Assembly: GCA_001544655.2 (NCBI GenBank) | Contig: FCOD02000024.1 | Location: 1 to 64,000 of the forward strand | Origin: Caballeronia turbans | GTDB lineage: Bacteria; Pseudomonadota; Gammaproteobacteria; Burkholderiales; Burkholderiaceae | Direction of reading: 5' to 3' | Length of the DNA stretch: 64,000 nt | Part shown: piece by piece, positions 26,889 through 34,054 of the stretch | How positions within the stretch are numbered: the stretch's first letter is position 1 | Layout: the number at the start of each line of letters is the position of its first letter | Notes under the pieces: model-generated | What the model saw: the letters and a program-made list of their open reading frames with translations, nothing else | The model's database searches: none | Told to the model about the DNA's origin: nothing | Position numbers and translations under genes: made by a program

Positions 26889-27491
26889 ATGGCAAGCACG
26901 GTTTCGGAAGGAAAAACAGGCGACCTCGCGGGGGCCGGTGCGACGCCACCGCGCGTCGGAGAGATCATTCAACGCTTGCGCAATGAACGGAAGCTGACGC
27001 TCGACGATTTATCGCGGGCGGCCGGCGTGTCGAAGTCGATGCTGTCGGAAATCGAGCGCGACAAGGCGAATCCGACGATTGCGGTCGCCTGGCGACTGAC
27101 CAACGCGCTCGGCATCAGTCTGGATCAATTGTTCGCGCAGCAGAGGCCGGTCGAAGCAATCCGCGTTGCCGGGCCGCACGAAATACCGACGTTGACCGGC
27201 GATAACGGTGGTTATCAGTTGCGTGTGTGGGGACCGATAGAACTAGCGGGCAAATTCGAATGGTATGAACTCACACTGCAATCGGGCGCCGCGCTCACGT
27301 CGAACGCGCATGAACCGGGGACGCGTGAGCACGTGACGGTGCTAAACGGGACGATCGAAGTGGATGCGTCGGGTTCGACGCGTCGGCTCAAAGCGGGAGA
27401 AACGGCGCGCTACGCGGCGGACGAAGCGCATGCGGTCCGCAACGTCGGACGCGCGGAAGCCAAGGCGCTGCTCGTGGTGATTCACGGCTGA
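26889..27491 (+). CDS. XRE family regulator with C-terminal cupin
   Basis: A 200-residue regulator. Residues about 22-80 are a Cro/CI-type helix-turn-helix (VGEIIQRLRNERKLTLDDLSRAAGVSKSMLSEIERDKANPT). Residues about 120-198 form a cupin barrel (ANEPGTREHVTVL-like metal strand, GTIEVDASG, AGETARYAADEAHAVRN) that probably binds an amino acid or small acid. The layout divergent from kbl-tdh suggests control of threonine breakdown. AAGGGA precedes the ATG. Confidence 0.88.
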   Translation: MASTVSEGKTGDLAGAGATPPRVGEIIQRLRNERKLTLDDLSRAAGVSKSMLSEIERDKANPTIAVAWRLTNALGISLDQLFAQQRPVEAIRVAGPHEIPTLTGDNGGYQLRVWGPIELAGKFEWYELTLQSGAALTSNAHEPGTREHVTVLNGTIEVDASGSTRRLKAGETARYAADEAHAVRNVGRAEAKALLVVIHG

Positions 27492-27506
27492 CGCGTCCGC
27501 GGCAAC

Positions 27507-27520
27507 TTTATGCGCACAAA
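27507..27520. promoter_or_regulatory. parS-like palindrome, one mismatch
   Basis: TTTATGCGCACAAA differs at one base from the 14-bp palindrome found at parAB. It lies just after the XRE-cupin stop codon. It could be a weaker ParB site. Confidence 0.5.
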
Positions 27521-27618
27521 GCCCGCGACAATAGTTCACCCGCAATGAAAAACGGGACGCGCATCGGAGCACGTCCCGCCGGAAACGGCGCCAACGTCGC
27601 GGCGCCGAAACGCCCGTC

Positions 27619-27807
27619 TTACGGGTTCTTCTTCACAGTGTCCTTCAGATCTTCGCGCGCATCGCCCACGCCTTTCTGGACCTTGCCCGCAGCCTGTTGC
27701 AGATCGCCCTTGGCTTCCTGAGCCGTGTCGCCAGTTACCTTCCCGACGCCCTCATTGATCTTGCCCTTGACCTGCTTGCCGACGCCTTCGACTTGATCCT
27801 TATTCAT
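27619..27807 (-). CDS. CsbD family stress protein
   Basis: A 62-residue hydrophilic protein matching CsbD along its length: MNKDQVEGVGKQVKGKINEG, then two repeats of G-K-V-x-G-D/x-A-x-x-x-K-G. Such proteins are general-stress or SOS-associated and of unknown mechanism. GGGAGAA precedes the start. A single-gene unit. Confidence 0.9.
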   Translation of the reverse strand: MNKDQVEGVGKQVKGKINEGVGKVTGDTAQEAKGDLQQAAGKVQKGVGDAREDLKDTVKKNP

Positions 27808-28023
27808 CTCAGTTCTCCCGTGGTTTGCAGCGGTGTTGGCCGCGCGGTGCCGTCGAACGCACGCAGTAGCGTCTGCGCGTTCAGCTCGGAAGATTTCCCA
27901 AGCATGGTTCCACGATGCGCTTCGACGGCCGGCACGCATAGCAGCGAATGTCTGAATCGCACGTAGGCGGAATCGCACATACACCCGGGTCGAGTAGCGC
28001 GACGCTATTTTCATTGCAACAAG

Positions 28024-28043
28024 TACTGTATGTTTATACAGTA
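28024..28043. promoter_or_regulatory. LexA (SOS) box overlapping a promoter
   Basis: TACTGTATGTTTATACAGTA fits the CTGT-N8-ACAG LexA consensus with perfectly matched outer arms and differs from the ideal E. coli site only in its core. A TATAAT (28042-28047) overlaps its right edge, so LexA bound here would block transcription of the gene starting at 28075. Confidence 0.85.
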
Positions 28044-28074
28044 TAATGAGACCGGTTGGGAAAAGGGGTGAATC

Positions 28075-28431
28075 ATGGAGTCGAATGGCGAGAACCTGAG
28101 CAGGCGGCAGTTTGCCCGCGCCGTGCGCGACCTGGAGCGCATCACGCGTCAGATCGCAGGGCGTTACATCGACAAAGGCGTGCCGTTGACCTGGCGGCTA
28201 TTGCACGCAATCGAGGCCGAGGCCGTCGCGGACCTCGGGTTTGCCGGACGGCACGAAGCCGCATTGCGTGAACTGTTTGCGCGTCCCGACGACTTTCATT
28301 TCCCTGAGACGGACGACGTAGTCGATGTTGCATCGTCCGACGCGTTGCCCGCCGTTTTCGCTTTCGCCGTAGACGCTTACGAGCGCGCAGCCCGACAAGG
28401 GCAACCGCGGGCGGTCATCGGCGCGCACTGA
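28075..28431 (+). CDS. hypothetical protein under LexA control
   Basis: A 118-residue soluble protein with helical N-terminal half (SRRQFARAVRDLERITRQIAGRYIDKG, LTWRLLHAIEAEAVADLGF) and acidic C-terminal half. AAAAGGGG precedes the ATG. The only clue to its role is the strong LexA box and TATAAT directly upstream, making it a DNA-damage-induced gene. I do not recognise the family; it is not UmuD, SulA, ImuA or RecX. It sits alone, convergent with the DUF2252 gene. Confidence 0.75.
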   Translation: MESNGENLSRRQFARAVRDLERITRQIAGRYIDKGVPLTWRLLHAIEAEAVADLGFAGRHEAALRELFARPDDFHFPETDDVVDVASSDALPAVFAFAVDAYERAARQGQPRAVIGAH

Positions 28432-28496
28432 CGTGGCACCCGGGGACGCGGCGATGCCGACGTCCCCGGTTCCATCTCACCCGGCATCGAATAGCT

Positions 28497-29924
28497 TCAA
28501 GGCGCAAAGTCGGCCGACATGTCCGCATCGGAACGCGCTTCGAGCTTGCCGTTCCGACACGCGGCACGAAACACCTCGTAATCCTTCTCCACCTGATCCG
28601 CGTAGCTCCGCCCGTAACGCACCAGCACTTCGGCCATGCGATCGCTGTTGCCGAGATAGCCCGAAATGTCCGGCGCGCGTCCGCCTGCCTTCGCGTGCGC
28701 GCGGGCAAGTGCCCAGCCGCAAAGCGCGGCGTATTCGCGAAAGGCGTCGTCGCTCAGGTTTTCGAGTTCGGCGGAAATTTTCATGTCGCGCAACTGACGG
28801 ATGTACAGCGTACGTCCGAGCGGCCCTGTCGCCCAGCCGAGGAACGGGTCCGTGGCCGCCTGCATCAGACGTTGACCATGAACGACGCGCTGTCCATCGT
28901 GCCCGGAATGGTCCACGTCTCTCGCGTGCTTCGCGTATCTCGCGACAACCGACGTCGATGCTTCCTTCATCTGCAAAAAAAGCGGTTTGTCGTGGTGGTC
29001 GGTTAGCAACAGGACGAAGCAACGCGTGCCGACACTGCCCACGCCTACCACCTTGAACGCGACGTCCTGCAGCGCGAATTGCGACAGCAGCCTCGCCCGC
29101 TCCGGCGTCAGCGTGGCCACGTACTTCAGCATGAGCGCCTCGAAAATCTCGTCGCGCCTGCCTTTCAGCGTCATCCAGCCATCGTTTTTGTCGATCAGCG
29201 TGCTCTTGCCCTGAATGTGGAATACGGCAGGCGGCGCATCGCGAATGCGCCAGGCGTCGCAGGTCCGTTCCGCGAGCTTCGGCAGCATCGTCTCGTGCGT
29301 GCGGCGCGACGCCCGGTCGATGCCGCGCTTGATGCGCCGCCGCGCGTCCTCGCTCTGCAGCGTGTCGTGCATGCGATCGAAAGTGATGCGCTCGTACCAG
29401 AGATCGAGCACGCTCATTTCGGCGTACTCGCGCAGATGCGTCTGATAGCTGCGCGCGGCGCGAAAAGCGAACTCGTCGGCGGCAAGATCTCCGTGGCCGA
29501 GATGCCGACCGGCGATCGTGAAGCTCGCAACGAGCCGTTTCAGATCCCATTCCCAGGGTCCGGGCGCGGTTTCGTCGAAGTCGTTGAGATCGAAGATGAG
29601 CGCGCGCTCCGGCGTCGCGAAGCCGCCGAAATTGGACAAATGACAGTCGCCGCAAATTTGAATCGCGATGCCGCTGTCCGGCGTGGTGGCCAAATCATGC
29701 GCCTGCAAAATGGCGCTCCCGCGATAGAAGGTGAACGGCGAAACCAGCATGCGGCCGTAGCGCAAAGGGATCAGCGCACGCACGCGGCCTTCGCTGCTTA
29801 TCCGCAAGAGCTCGATCGGATCGCGGTCGATGTCGCCAATCGCCTCTTGTGCGCTTCGCGGCGTGCGCTCGCGCGCGGCGCGTCCCGTTGCACGGCGTTG
29901 CCGCCAGGATAGCTGGGGCATCAC
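28497..29924 (-). CDS. DUF2252 family protein
   Basis: A 475-residue protein of the DUF2252 family, thought to share a kinase-like fold. Blocks seen: YGRMLVSPFTFYRGSA near 55-70, ICGDCHLSNFG near 90-100, FDLNDFDET near 110-118 (the HLxNFG and F-D-x-N-D-F-D motifs resemble the catalytic loop and metal site of aminoglycoside-phosphotransferase-like enzymes), GVGSVGTRCFVLLL near 290 and QMKEA near 315. Length is usual. Substrate unknown. Two adjacent ATGs (29924, 29921) could start it. Confidence 0.85.
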   Translation of the reverse strand: MMPQLSWRQRRATGRAARERTPRSAQEAIGDIDRDPIELLRISSEGRVRALIPLRYGRMLVSPFTFYRGSAILQAHDLATTPDSGIAIQICGDCHLSNFGGFATPERALIFDLNDFDETAPGPWEWDLKRLVASFTIAGRHLGHGDLAADEFAFRAARSYQTHLREYAEMSVLDLWYERITFDRMHDTLQSEDARRRIKRGIDRASRRTHETMLPKLAERTCDAWRIRDAPPAVFHIQGKSTLIDKNDGWMTLKGRRDEIFEALMLKYVATLTPERARLLSQFALQDVAFKVVGVGSVGTRCFVLLLTDHHDKPLFLQMKEASTSVVARYAKHARDVDHSGHDGQRVVHGQRLMQAATDPFLGWATGPLGRTLYIRQLRDMKISAELENLSDDAFREYAALCGWALARAHAKAGGRAPDISGYLGNSDRMAEVLVRYGRSYADQVEKDYEVFRAACRNGKLEARSDADMSADFAP

Positions 29925-30006
29925 TCACTCCATTTTGCTCTTGTGCTTGCGGGCGGAAGGAAGCCGTATCGACGACAGTAGTGACCAAACGCACCGGCGG
30001 CAAGAC

Positions 30007-30119
30007 AGTGTTCGACACTTTTGCGAACACCTCTGCTTGACGTTCCGCGCGTGAAGCCCGACCCTGTGCGCAGTGCAACACAGTGCGCAACGCGCCTTCC
30101 GAACACTATGCCGAACACT
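30007..30119. repeat. AGTGTTCG / CGAACACT repeats around a recombinase-like gene start
   Basis: GTGTTCG (30008-30014) and CGAACAC (30024-30030) form a 23-bp inverted repeat with a nine-base spacer. Two more CGAACACT copies follow at 30100-30107 and 30112-30119, straddling the start codon of the recombinase-like gene. This looks like an operator or recombinase-type core site for the adjacent protein. Confidence 0.5.
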
Positions 30120-31148
30120 CCCGATCTTTTTGACCAACAGCGCGCCGACTGGCAGGCCGATCCGCACGCCGCTTTCGATGCATGGCTCGCCCAGCAGTCG
30201 TTCCGGGCGTCATCGGCGGATGTGTATCGCGCGCAGTGGGGCAACTTTCTCGAGTGGCTGGCCGCGAAGCGCGCGACGCTGCATACGGTGCAACGTCCCG
30301 TGATCGAGCAGTTCGTCGCGCAGCTGGACATCCGACGTCCGCAACGCATGCGCTATCTGAGGCTGATCGAGCGCGTGCTGGATCATGTGCGCGAGGTGGA
30401 ATCGGCGGCGACGAATCCGGCGCGATTCATCGCTCAGGACGGCAACGCGGCATGGCGCAAAGCGCGCGACAACGAGCCGACCGGGTTTCTCACTCACGAC
30501 GAGCGGGCGCTGCTCGTCGCGCATCTGTTTTCGCCTATGGGCGCGATGCCGGCCGGGCAGCGCTGGCGCGAGCGACGCGACCGGGCGCTGGTCGCCGTGT
30601 TTCTGGGCGGAGGCGTGAAAACGGGCGAAGCGGCGCAATTGACCGTCGACTGCTACGCGGCGGGCGCGCCGTATATCACCGTCGATGCGTCGAACCCGCT
30701 GTTGATCCGGCAAGCGCGGCTTGCGCCGTTCGCGGTCGAATTGCTCGACAACTGGATCAGCGAGCGCAAGACGGCAGATCTAGCGGGCGAGCTGCTGTTT
30801 CCGGCCGCGTCGTCCGGCCGCCACATGCACAAGGCGACTATGCTGCGCGCGATCGACGCTGTCGTGGCCGCGTCCGGCATCGCCGCATCACGCGTCGCGC
30901 GAGCGAGTCCGCAGACGCTGCGCAACACGTACGCGGCGGAACACTTCGAAGACGGAACGGACCCCGAACGCGTCGGGCAATGGCTCGGATTTCAGCAGAC
31001 GATCTCCGTGCATCGGCTGCTCCGTGCATGGCAGGATTGGATGGGTGAGCAAATACGGGAGCGGGATCTCGCTCAGGCGCGCGTTAGCGGAACGCCCGGC
31101 GGGGATTTACACACAGCCGTCGACGATCCCGAAAACCCTCACCTTTGA
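30108..31148 (+). CDS. tyrosine-recombinase-fold protein lacking catalytic residues
   Basis: A 346-residue protein with the XerC/D layout: an N-terminal SAM-like domain (about 20-110, SFRASSADVYRAQWGNFLEWL) and a C-terminal recombinase domain. Aligned by eye with XerD, the first Arg (G-L-R-x-S-E-L) is K171, the H-x-x-R motif is QTLR (269-272, only R272 kept), the LGH His is F295, and no Tyr occurs at the nucleophile position (VHRLLRAW). It is thus probably a DNA-binding protein rather than an active recombinase. Two rep-type iterons lie inside or at the end of its coding sequence. It is the outermost gene of the replication block; a role in replication or replicon dimer handling is inference. 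Confidence 0.75.
   Translation: MPNTPDLFDQQRADWQADPHAAFDAWLAQQSFRASSADVYRAQWGNFLEWLAAKRATLHTVQRPVIEQFVAQLDIRRPQRMRYLRLIERVLDHVREVESAATNPARFIAQDGNAAWRKARDNEPTGFLTHDERALLVAHLFSPMGAMPAGQRWRERRDRALVAVFLGGGVKTGEAAQLTVDCYAAGAPYITVDASNPLLIRQARLAPFAVELLDNWISERKTADLAGELLFPAASSGRHMHKATMLRAIDAVVAASGIAASRVARASPQTLRNTYAAEHFEDGTDPERVGQWLGFQQTISVHRLLRAWQDWMGEQIRERDLAQARVSGTPGGDLHTAVDDPENPHL
31044..31061 (+). repeat. outlying iteron inside the recombinase-like gene
   Basis: GGTGAGCAAATACGGGAG matches the iteron consensus of the main array (compare 33384-33401, one base different) and has the same orientation, although it is coding sequence 1.7 kb away. Confidence 0.7.
31127..31143 (-). repeat. outlying iteron in inverted orientation
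   Basis: On the minus strand this reads GGTGAGGGTTTTCGGGA, an iteron in opposite orientation to the main array. It covers the last codons of the recombinase-like gene and precedes the convergent KfrA-like stop by about 30 bp. Confidence 0.65.
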
Positions 31149-31172
31149 CCCGATACGCCCGCGAGACGGCTC

Positions 31173-32372
31173 TCACGATGCGCTGACACGCGCCGAGCGG
31201 ATAAAGCCGTCGACAGCCGCGAGCTTGGATGACGCTGCACCCGATGTCCGCTCGCAGTTCGGGCAGGAGAGTTCGTATTCGTCTTCGTGGCGCTGAAGTT
31301 CCGGTTCGCCCGTTTCGCACGCCGGACAGGCGGGGGGCGCCACGACGTGCGCATCCACTTGCGTACCCAGTCTGGCGATTTCGACGGAACTCAGGCGACC
31401 CTCGGCCGCCAGCGACGCAATCAACGCACCGACTTCAGCGCTGGCCCCGGACTGGACACGCTGAGCGTCGCGCTCTCGAACGAGCGCATCGATTTCGTCG
31501 GACTGCGCCCGCACTTGCGATTCGAGCCGATCCGCGCGACTTCTTGCAGCGCTAAGTTGTTGAATGAAATCAAATTCCTTCTGGCCTGCTTCGCGCGCGC
31601 CTGCCTGATAAGTAGCTGCCATGCCGCGCAAGGAGTCGAGCTCGACCAGCATCGGGTGAACGCGTCGTTCAGCTTCCTTGATTGCGTCCTTGATCTGCTG
31701 GGCGTAGTGCTCGGTGTTCTGGCGCAATTCGGCTTGCAGTTCGTCGACCCGGTCGCGAAGCCGCGCAGCCGACTCTTGCTCCTGCTGCAGGCGCGCCGCC
31801 AGGGTCTCGTTTTCCTTTTCCCAACGCGCGATGACCTCGCGTAGACCGGCCTGAGCGCCCGATCCCTCATTGCGCAGCGCCTTCAGTTCGGCTTCCAGGG
31901 CGGCGATCTGTGCAGCGTTGGCTTCGGCGCGTGCCTCCGCACGCTGATGGGCCTGCTCGATCGCCTCGCGACGAATGTTGGCATCCCGAACCTGCGCCTG
32001 CGCGGCCTGGACGGCCGCGTTGAGACGAGCTTTGTCGTCGTCGAGAGCTGCGAGTGCGAGTTTTTGAGCCTCGTCATAGAGCGCCGCCAGCAGTTCGCCT
32101 GCGCGTTGCTGCAACACCTCCGGCATCGCGCCGGCGTCGATGCGCACGCGCAGCGCCGTGCGCAGGCCCGCCCAAAAGGCTTCGATATCTTTGGGAATGT
32201 CGCTCGCGCTGCCCGTCTGTGTGAGTTCGCGGACGGTGGTGACTGAAGGTCGTATGCCGAGGTCGAAGAAAAGCCGCTTGCACGCGTGCTGAGAAAGATC
32301 TTGCCGTCGGGCGCCTGCGGTACGCATCGCTTCGATTTCCTGACGCAAGATGTCGCGGGTGTGCTGATTCAT
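31173..32372 (-). CDS. KfrA-like DNA-binding coiled-coil protein with C-terminal zinc ribbon
   Basis: About 399 residues. The N-terminus (about 1-70) matches the plasmid replication-region DNA-binding domain of KfrA (SVTTVRELTQTGSASDIPKDIEAFWAGLR). Residues about 90-310 are a long Ala/Glu/Gln/Arg coiled coil. The C-terminus has CPAC (349-352) and CPNC (370-373), a four-Cys zinc ribbon not known to me in classical KfrA. KfrA proteins form filaments, autoregulate and help plasmid segregation. No clear ribosome site marks the start; an ATG at 32405 would add 11 residues but would overlap operator-like repeats. Position beside the iterons supports a replicon-maintenance role. Confidence 0.78.
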   Translation of the reverse strand: MNQHTRDILRQEIEAMRTAGARRQDLSQHACKRLFFDLGIRPSVTTVRELTQTGSASDIPKDIEAFWAGLRTALRVRIDAGAMPEVLQQRAGELLAALYDEAQKLALAALDDDKARLNAAVQAAQAQVRDANIRREAIEQAHQRAEARAEANAAQIAALEAELKALRNEGSGAQAGLREVIARWEKENETLAARLQQEQESAARLRDRVDELQAELRQNTEHYAQQIKDAIKEAERRVHPMLVELDSLRGMAATYQAGAREAGQKEFDFIQQLSAARSRADRLESQVRAQSDEIDALVRERDAQRVQSGASAEVGALIASLAAEGRLSSVEIARLGTQVDAHVVAPPACPACETGEPELQRHEDEYELSCPNCERTSGAASSKLAAVDGFIRSARVSAS

Positions 32373-32387
32373 GTCCGAGAATAAGCC

Positions 32388-32430
32388 GTTCAACATAACG
32401 ATCATAACGTTTTACGTGTTGAACGTTATG
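32388..32430. promoter_or_regulatory. operator-like inverted repeats upstream of the KfrA-like gene
   Basis: GTTCAACA (32388-32395) and TGTTGAAC (32417-32424) are perfect inverted arms. They are interleaved with CATAACG (32394-32400 and 32403-32409) and its complement CGTTATG (32424-32430). This dense dyad directly at the gene start fits autoregulation, as known for KfrA. Confidence 0.6.
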
Positions 32431-32697
32431 AAAATGGTTTGTTGATCTGCCCCAATGTCCCTGTCAGACCGCTTCCTGCCGTTTTAAGCATTCGAGCCGG
32501 CGTCGTCGAGGTTATTCGTGAAACATCCTGAGATTGTGGCTACAAGCCTATGATTTAGCAAGGGATTTACGATATATGCGTTTTCCGGGCGATGTTTCAC
32601 GCGTTTTGTATCGCAGCTAGCGAAAGAGACTCAGTGGCGCTTGAGAGTATTAGAAGTAAACACCCTTGAACCTTGTTAACCCTGTTAACGCCGCGGT

Positions 32698-32720
32698 AAA
32701 GCCTTATCCCATAAGGCTTT
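32698..32720. other. perfect 10-bp hairpin at the edge of the iteron array
   Basis: AAAGCCTTAT and ATAAGGCTTT are perfect inverted arms with a CCC loop, 11 bp before the first iteron. It has A and T runs on both sides, so it could end transcription leaving either direction or be a structural part of the origin. It follows a run of direct TGTTAAC-like repeats (CTTGTTAACCCTGTTAACG). Confidence 0.6.
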
Positions 32721-32731
32721 GCGGTTGATCG

Positions 32732-33974
32732 GGTGAGATTGTACGGGAACTATGGTGAAGCTATTCGGGAGGGATCGGTGACGGGCTTCGGGACAGTCAG
32801 TGAGCACCTGCGGGAGGGATCGTGAGGGGATTCAGGGAGCGTGGTAAACATCTAGGTGAGCGTATTCGGGAGACTAATACCCTGTCGGCGTTGCTATACG
32901 TGAATCCTCTCATGCCCAGCAATTGGGGAAAGGTGAGGATTCTCGGGAGGCGGCTAGATGGGGTGTTAACTACATGTATGAAGTAATAATTCCCGACAGG
33001 TGAGCGTTTACAGGAAAGGTTCGGGAACGAAGGTGAGTCTTTTCGGGCGAATGTGCAACATTGCGCTGCTCCCTGGTGTAGTTTTGATCGAAGAGTGAGC
33101 TTTTTCGGGAGTAATGGACTGGCGGCCGGGGGTGTTGAGCCGCAAGACTGCCCCTCGCGACCGAAACTTTCAGGCTCGACGATGTAAGGTGAGCATTTTC
33201 GGGAAGAGACAGCGTAGTACTGGCGAACGTTCTGTAGGAAAAGTACCCAGTTTATGGTGAGGAAATCCGGGATGTCACTTTGTCGAGTTGGATGGAGAGC
33301 GAGCGCCGCCGCTTCGTCCTGATGTCGTAACTCCCGTGAAATCAGATAGATAGGCCGAGGCCCGCGTGGTTGTGATGAGGGATGGTGAGCAAATTCGGGA
33401 GCGGCTGGTACCGCTAGTTTTCTGTAGCACAGCGTCAAAAGGTGAGGCTTTGCGGGAGCCGGTGTCCGCATAGCCACGCAGTGAAAGCGAGATAGGTGCC
33501 CAAAAAGGCGCGTTTTTCCGACGGCGACTCGCAAAGGTGAGCCTTTGCAGGAGCCCGAGGCCGTGCTTTTTGGTTCTTGCGCGCGCTTCAAGACTCAGTC
33601 GGTGAGCATTTACGGGAGGTTATTCCGTTGTGCGGACGCCGGGATAGGGCCTCGGCGTACATATAACGTCCGGTCCACCCGACTCGAAGGTGAGAGTTTT
33701 CGGGACGTCTTGCTGGGCTGGACGCAGAGTGAAGAGCGTTAGCGCTGGATTTGCACCTCAACCGTCACAATCGCGTGCTAGTTCATGTTCAAGTGCCGGA
33801 ATGTCTCTCGCGTACCACACCTCATAATGCGCCAAAAAAATCGCAGGTGAGTGTTTTCGGGACCTGCGTTCGGACGTTGCGGGCACTTCCAGAAATCCCC
33901 GCATTTCGTTTACCCGTGCGGGCAGTGCTTATATGAGATGAACCCGATTGGTGAGCGGTGAGCGTTTACAGGAG
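32732..33974 (+). repeat. iteron array: putative replication origin
   Basis: At least 19 copies of an 18-bp repeat, consensus GGTGAGCNTTTNCGGGAG, all in the same orientation and pointing to rep. Examples start at 32732, 32754, 32777, 32855, 32932, 33032, 33094, 33188, 33256, 33384, 33441, 33536, 33601, 33689, 33846 and 33957. Spacing is irregular (about 22 to 160 bp), close-packed on the left and loose on the right. The region of about 1.65 kb has no credible gene and lower GC than its surroundings. This is the binding region for the adjacent Rep_3 initiator. I saw no convincing consensus DnaA box. Confidence 0.88.
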
Positions 33975-34054
33975 CGCACCGCAGTGAGTGGAATGATTCG
34001 GACCAACCTCACCCCTCTATGGTGAAGTCGCCCCTATAGACGCGGTTCACCCCG

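Noticed and set aside
32732-33974. CRISPR array
   Set aside because: Repeats are only 18 bp with irregular 4-140 bp gaps, are degenerate at fixed positions and precede a Rep_3 gene; they are iterons. No cas genes.
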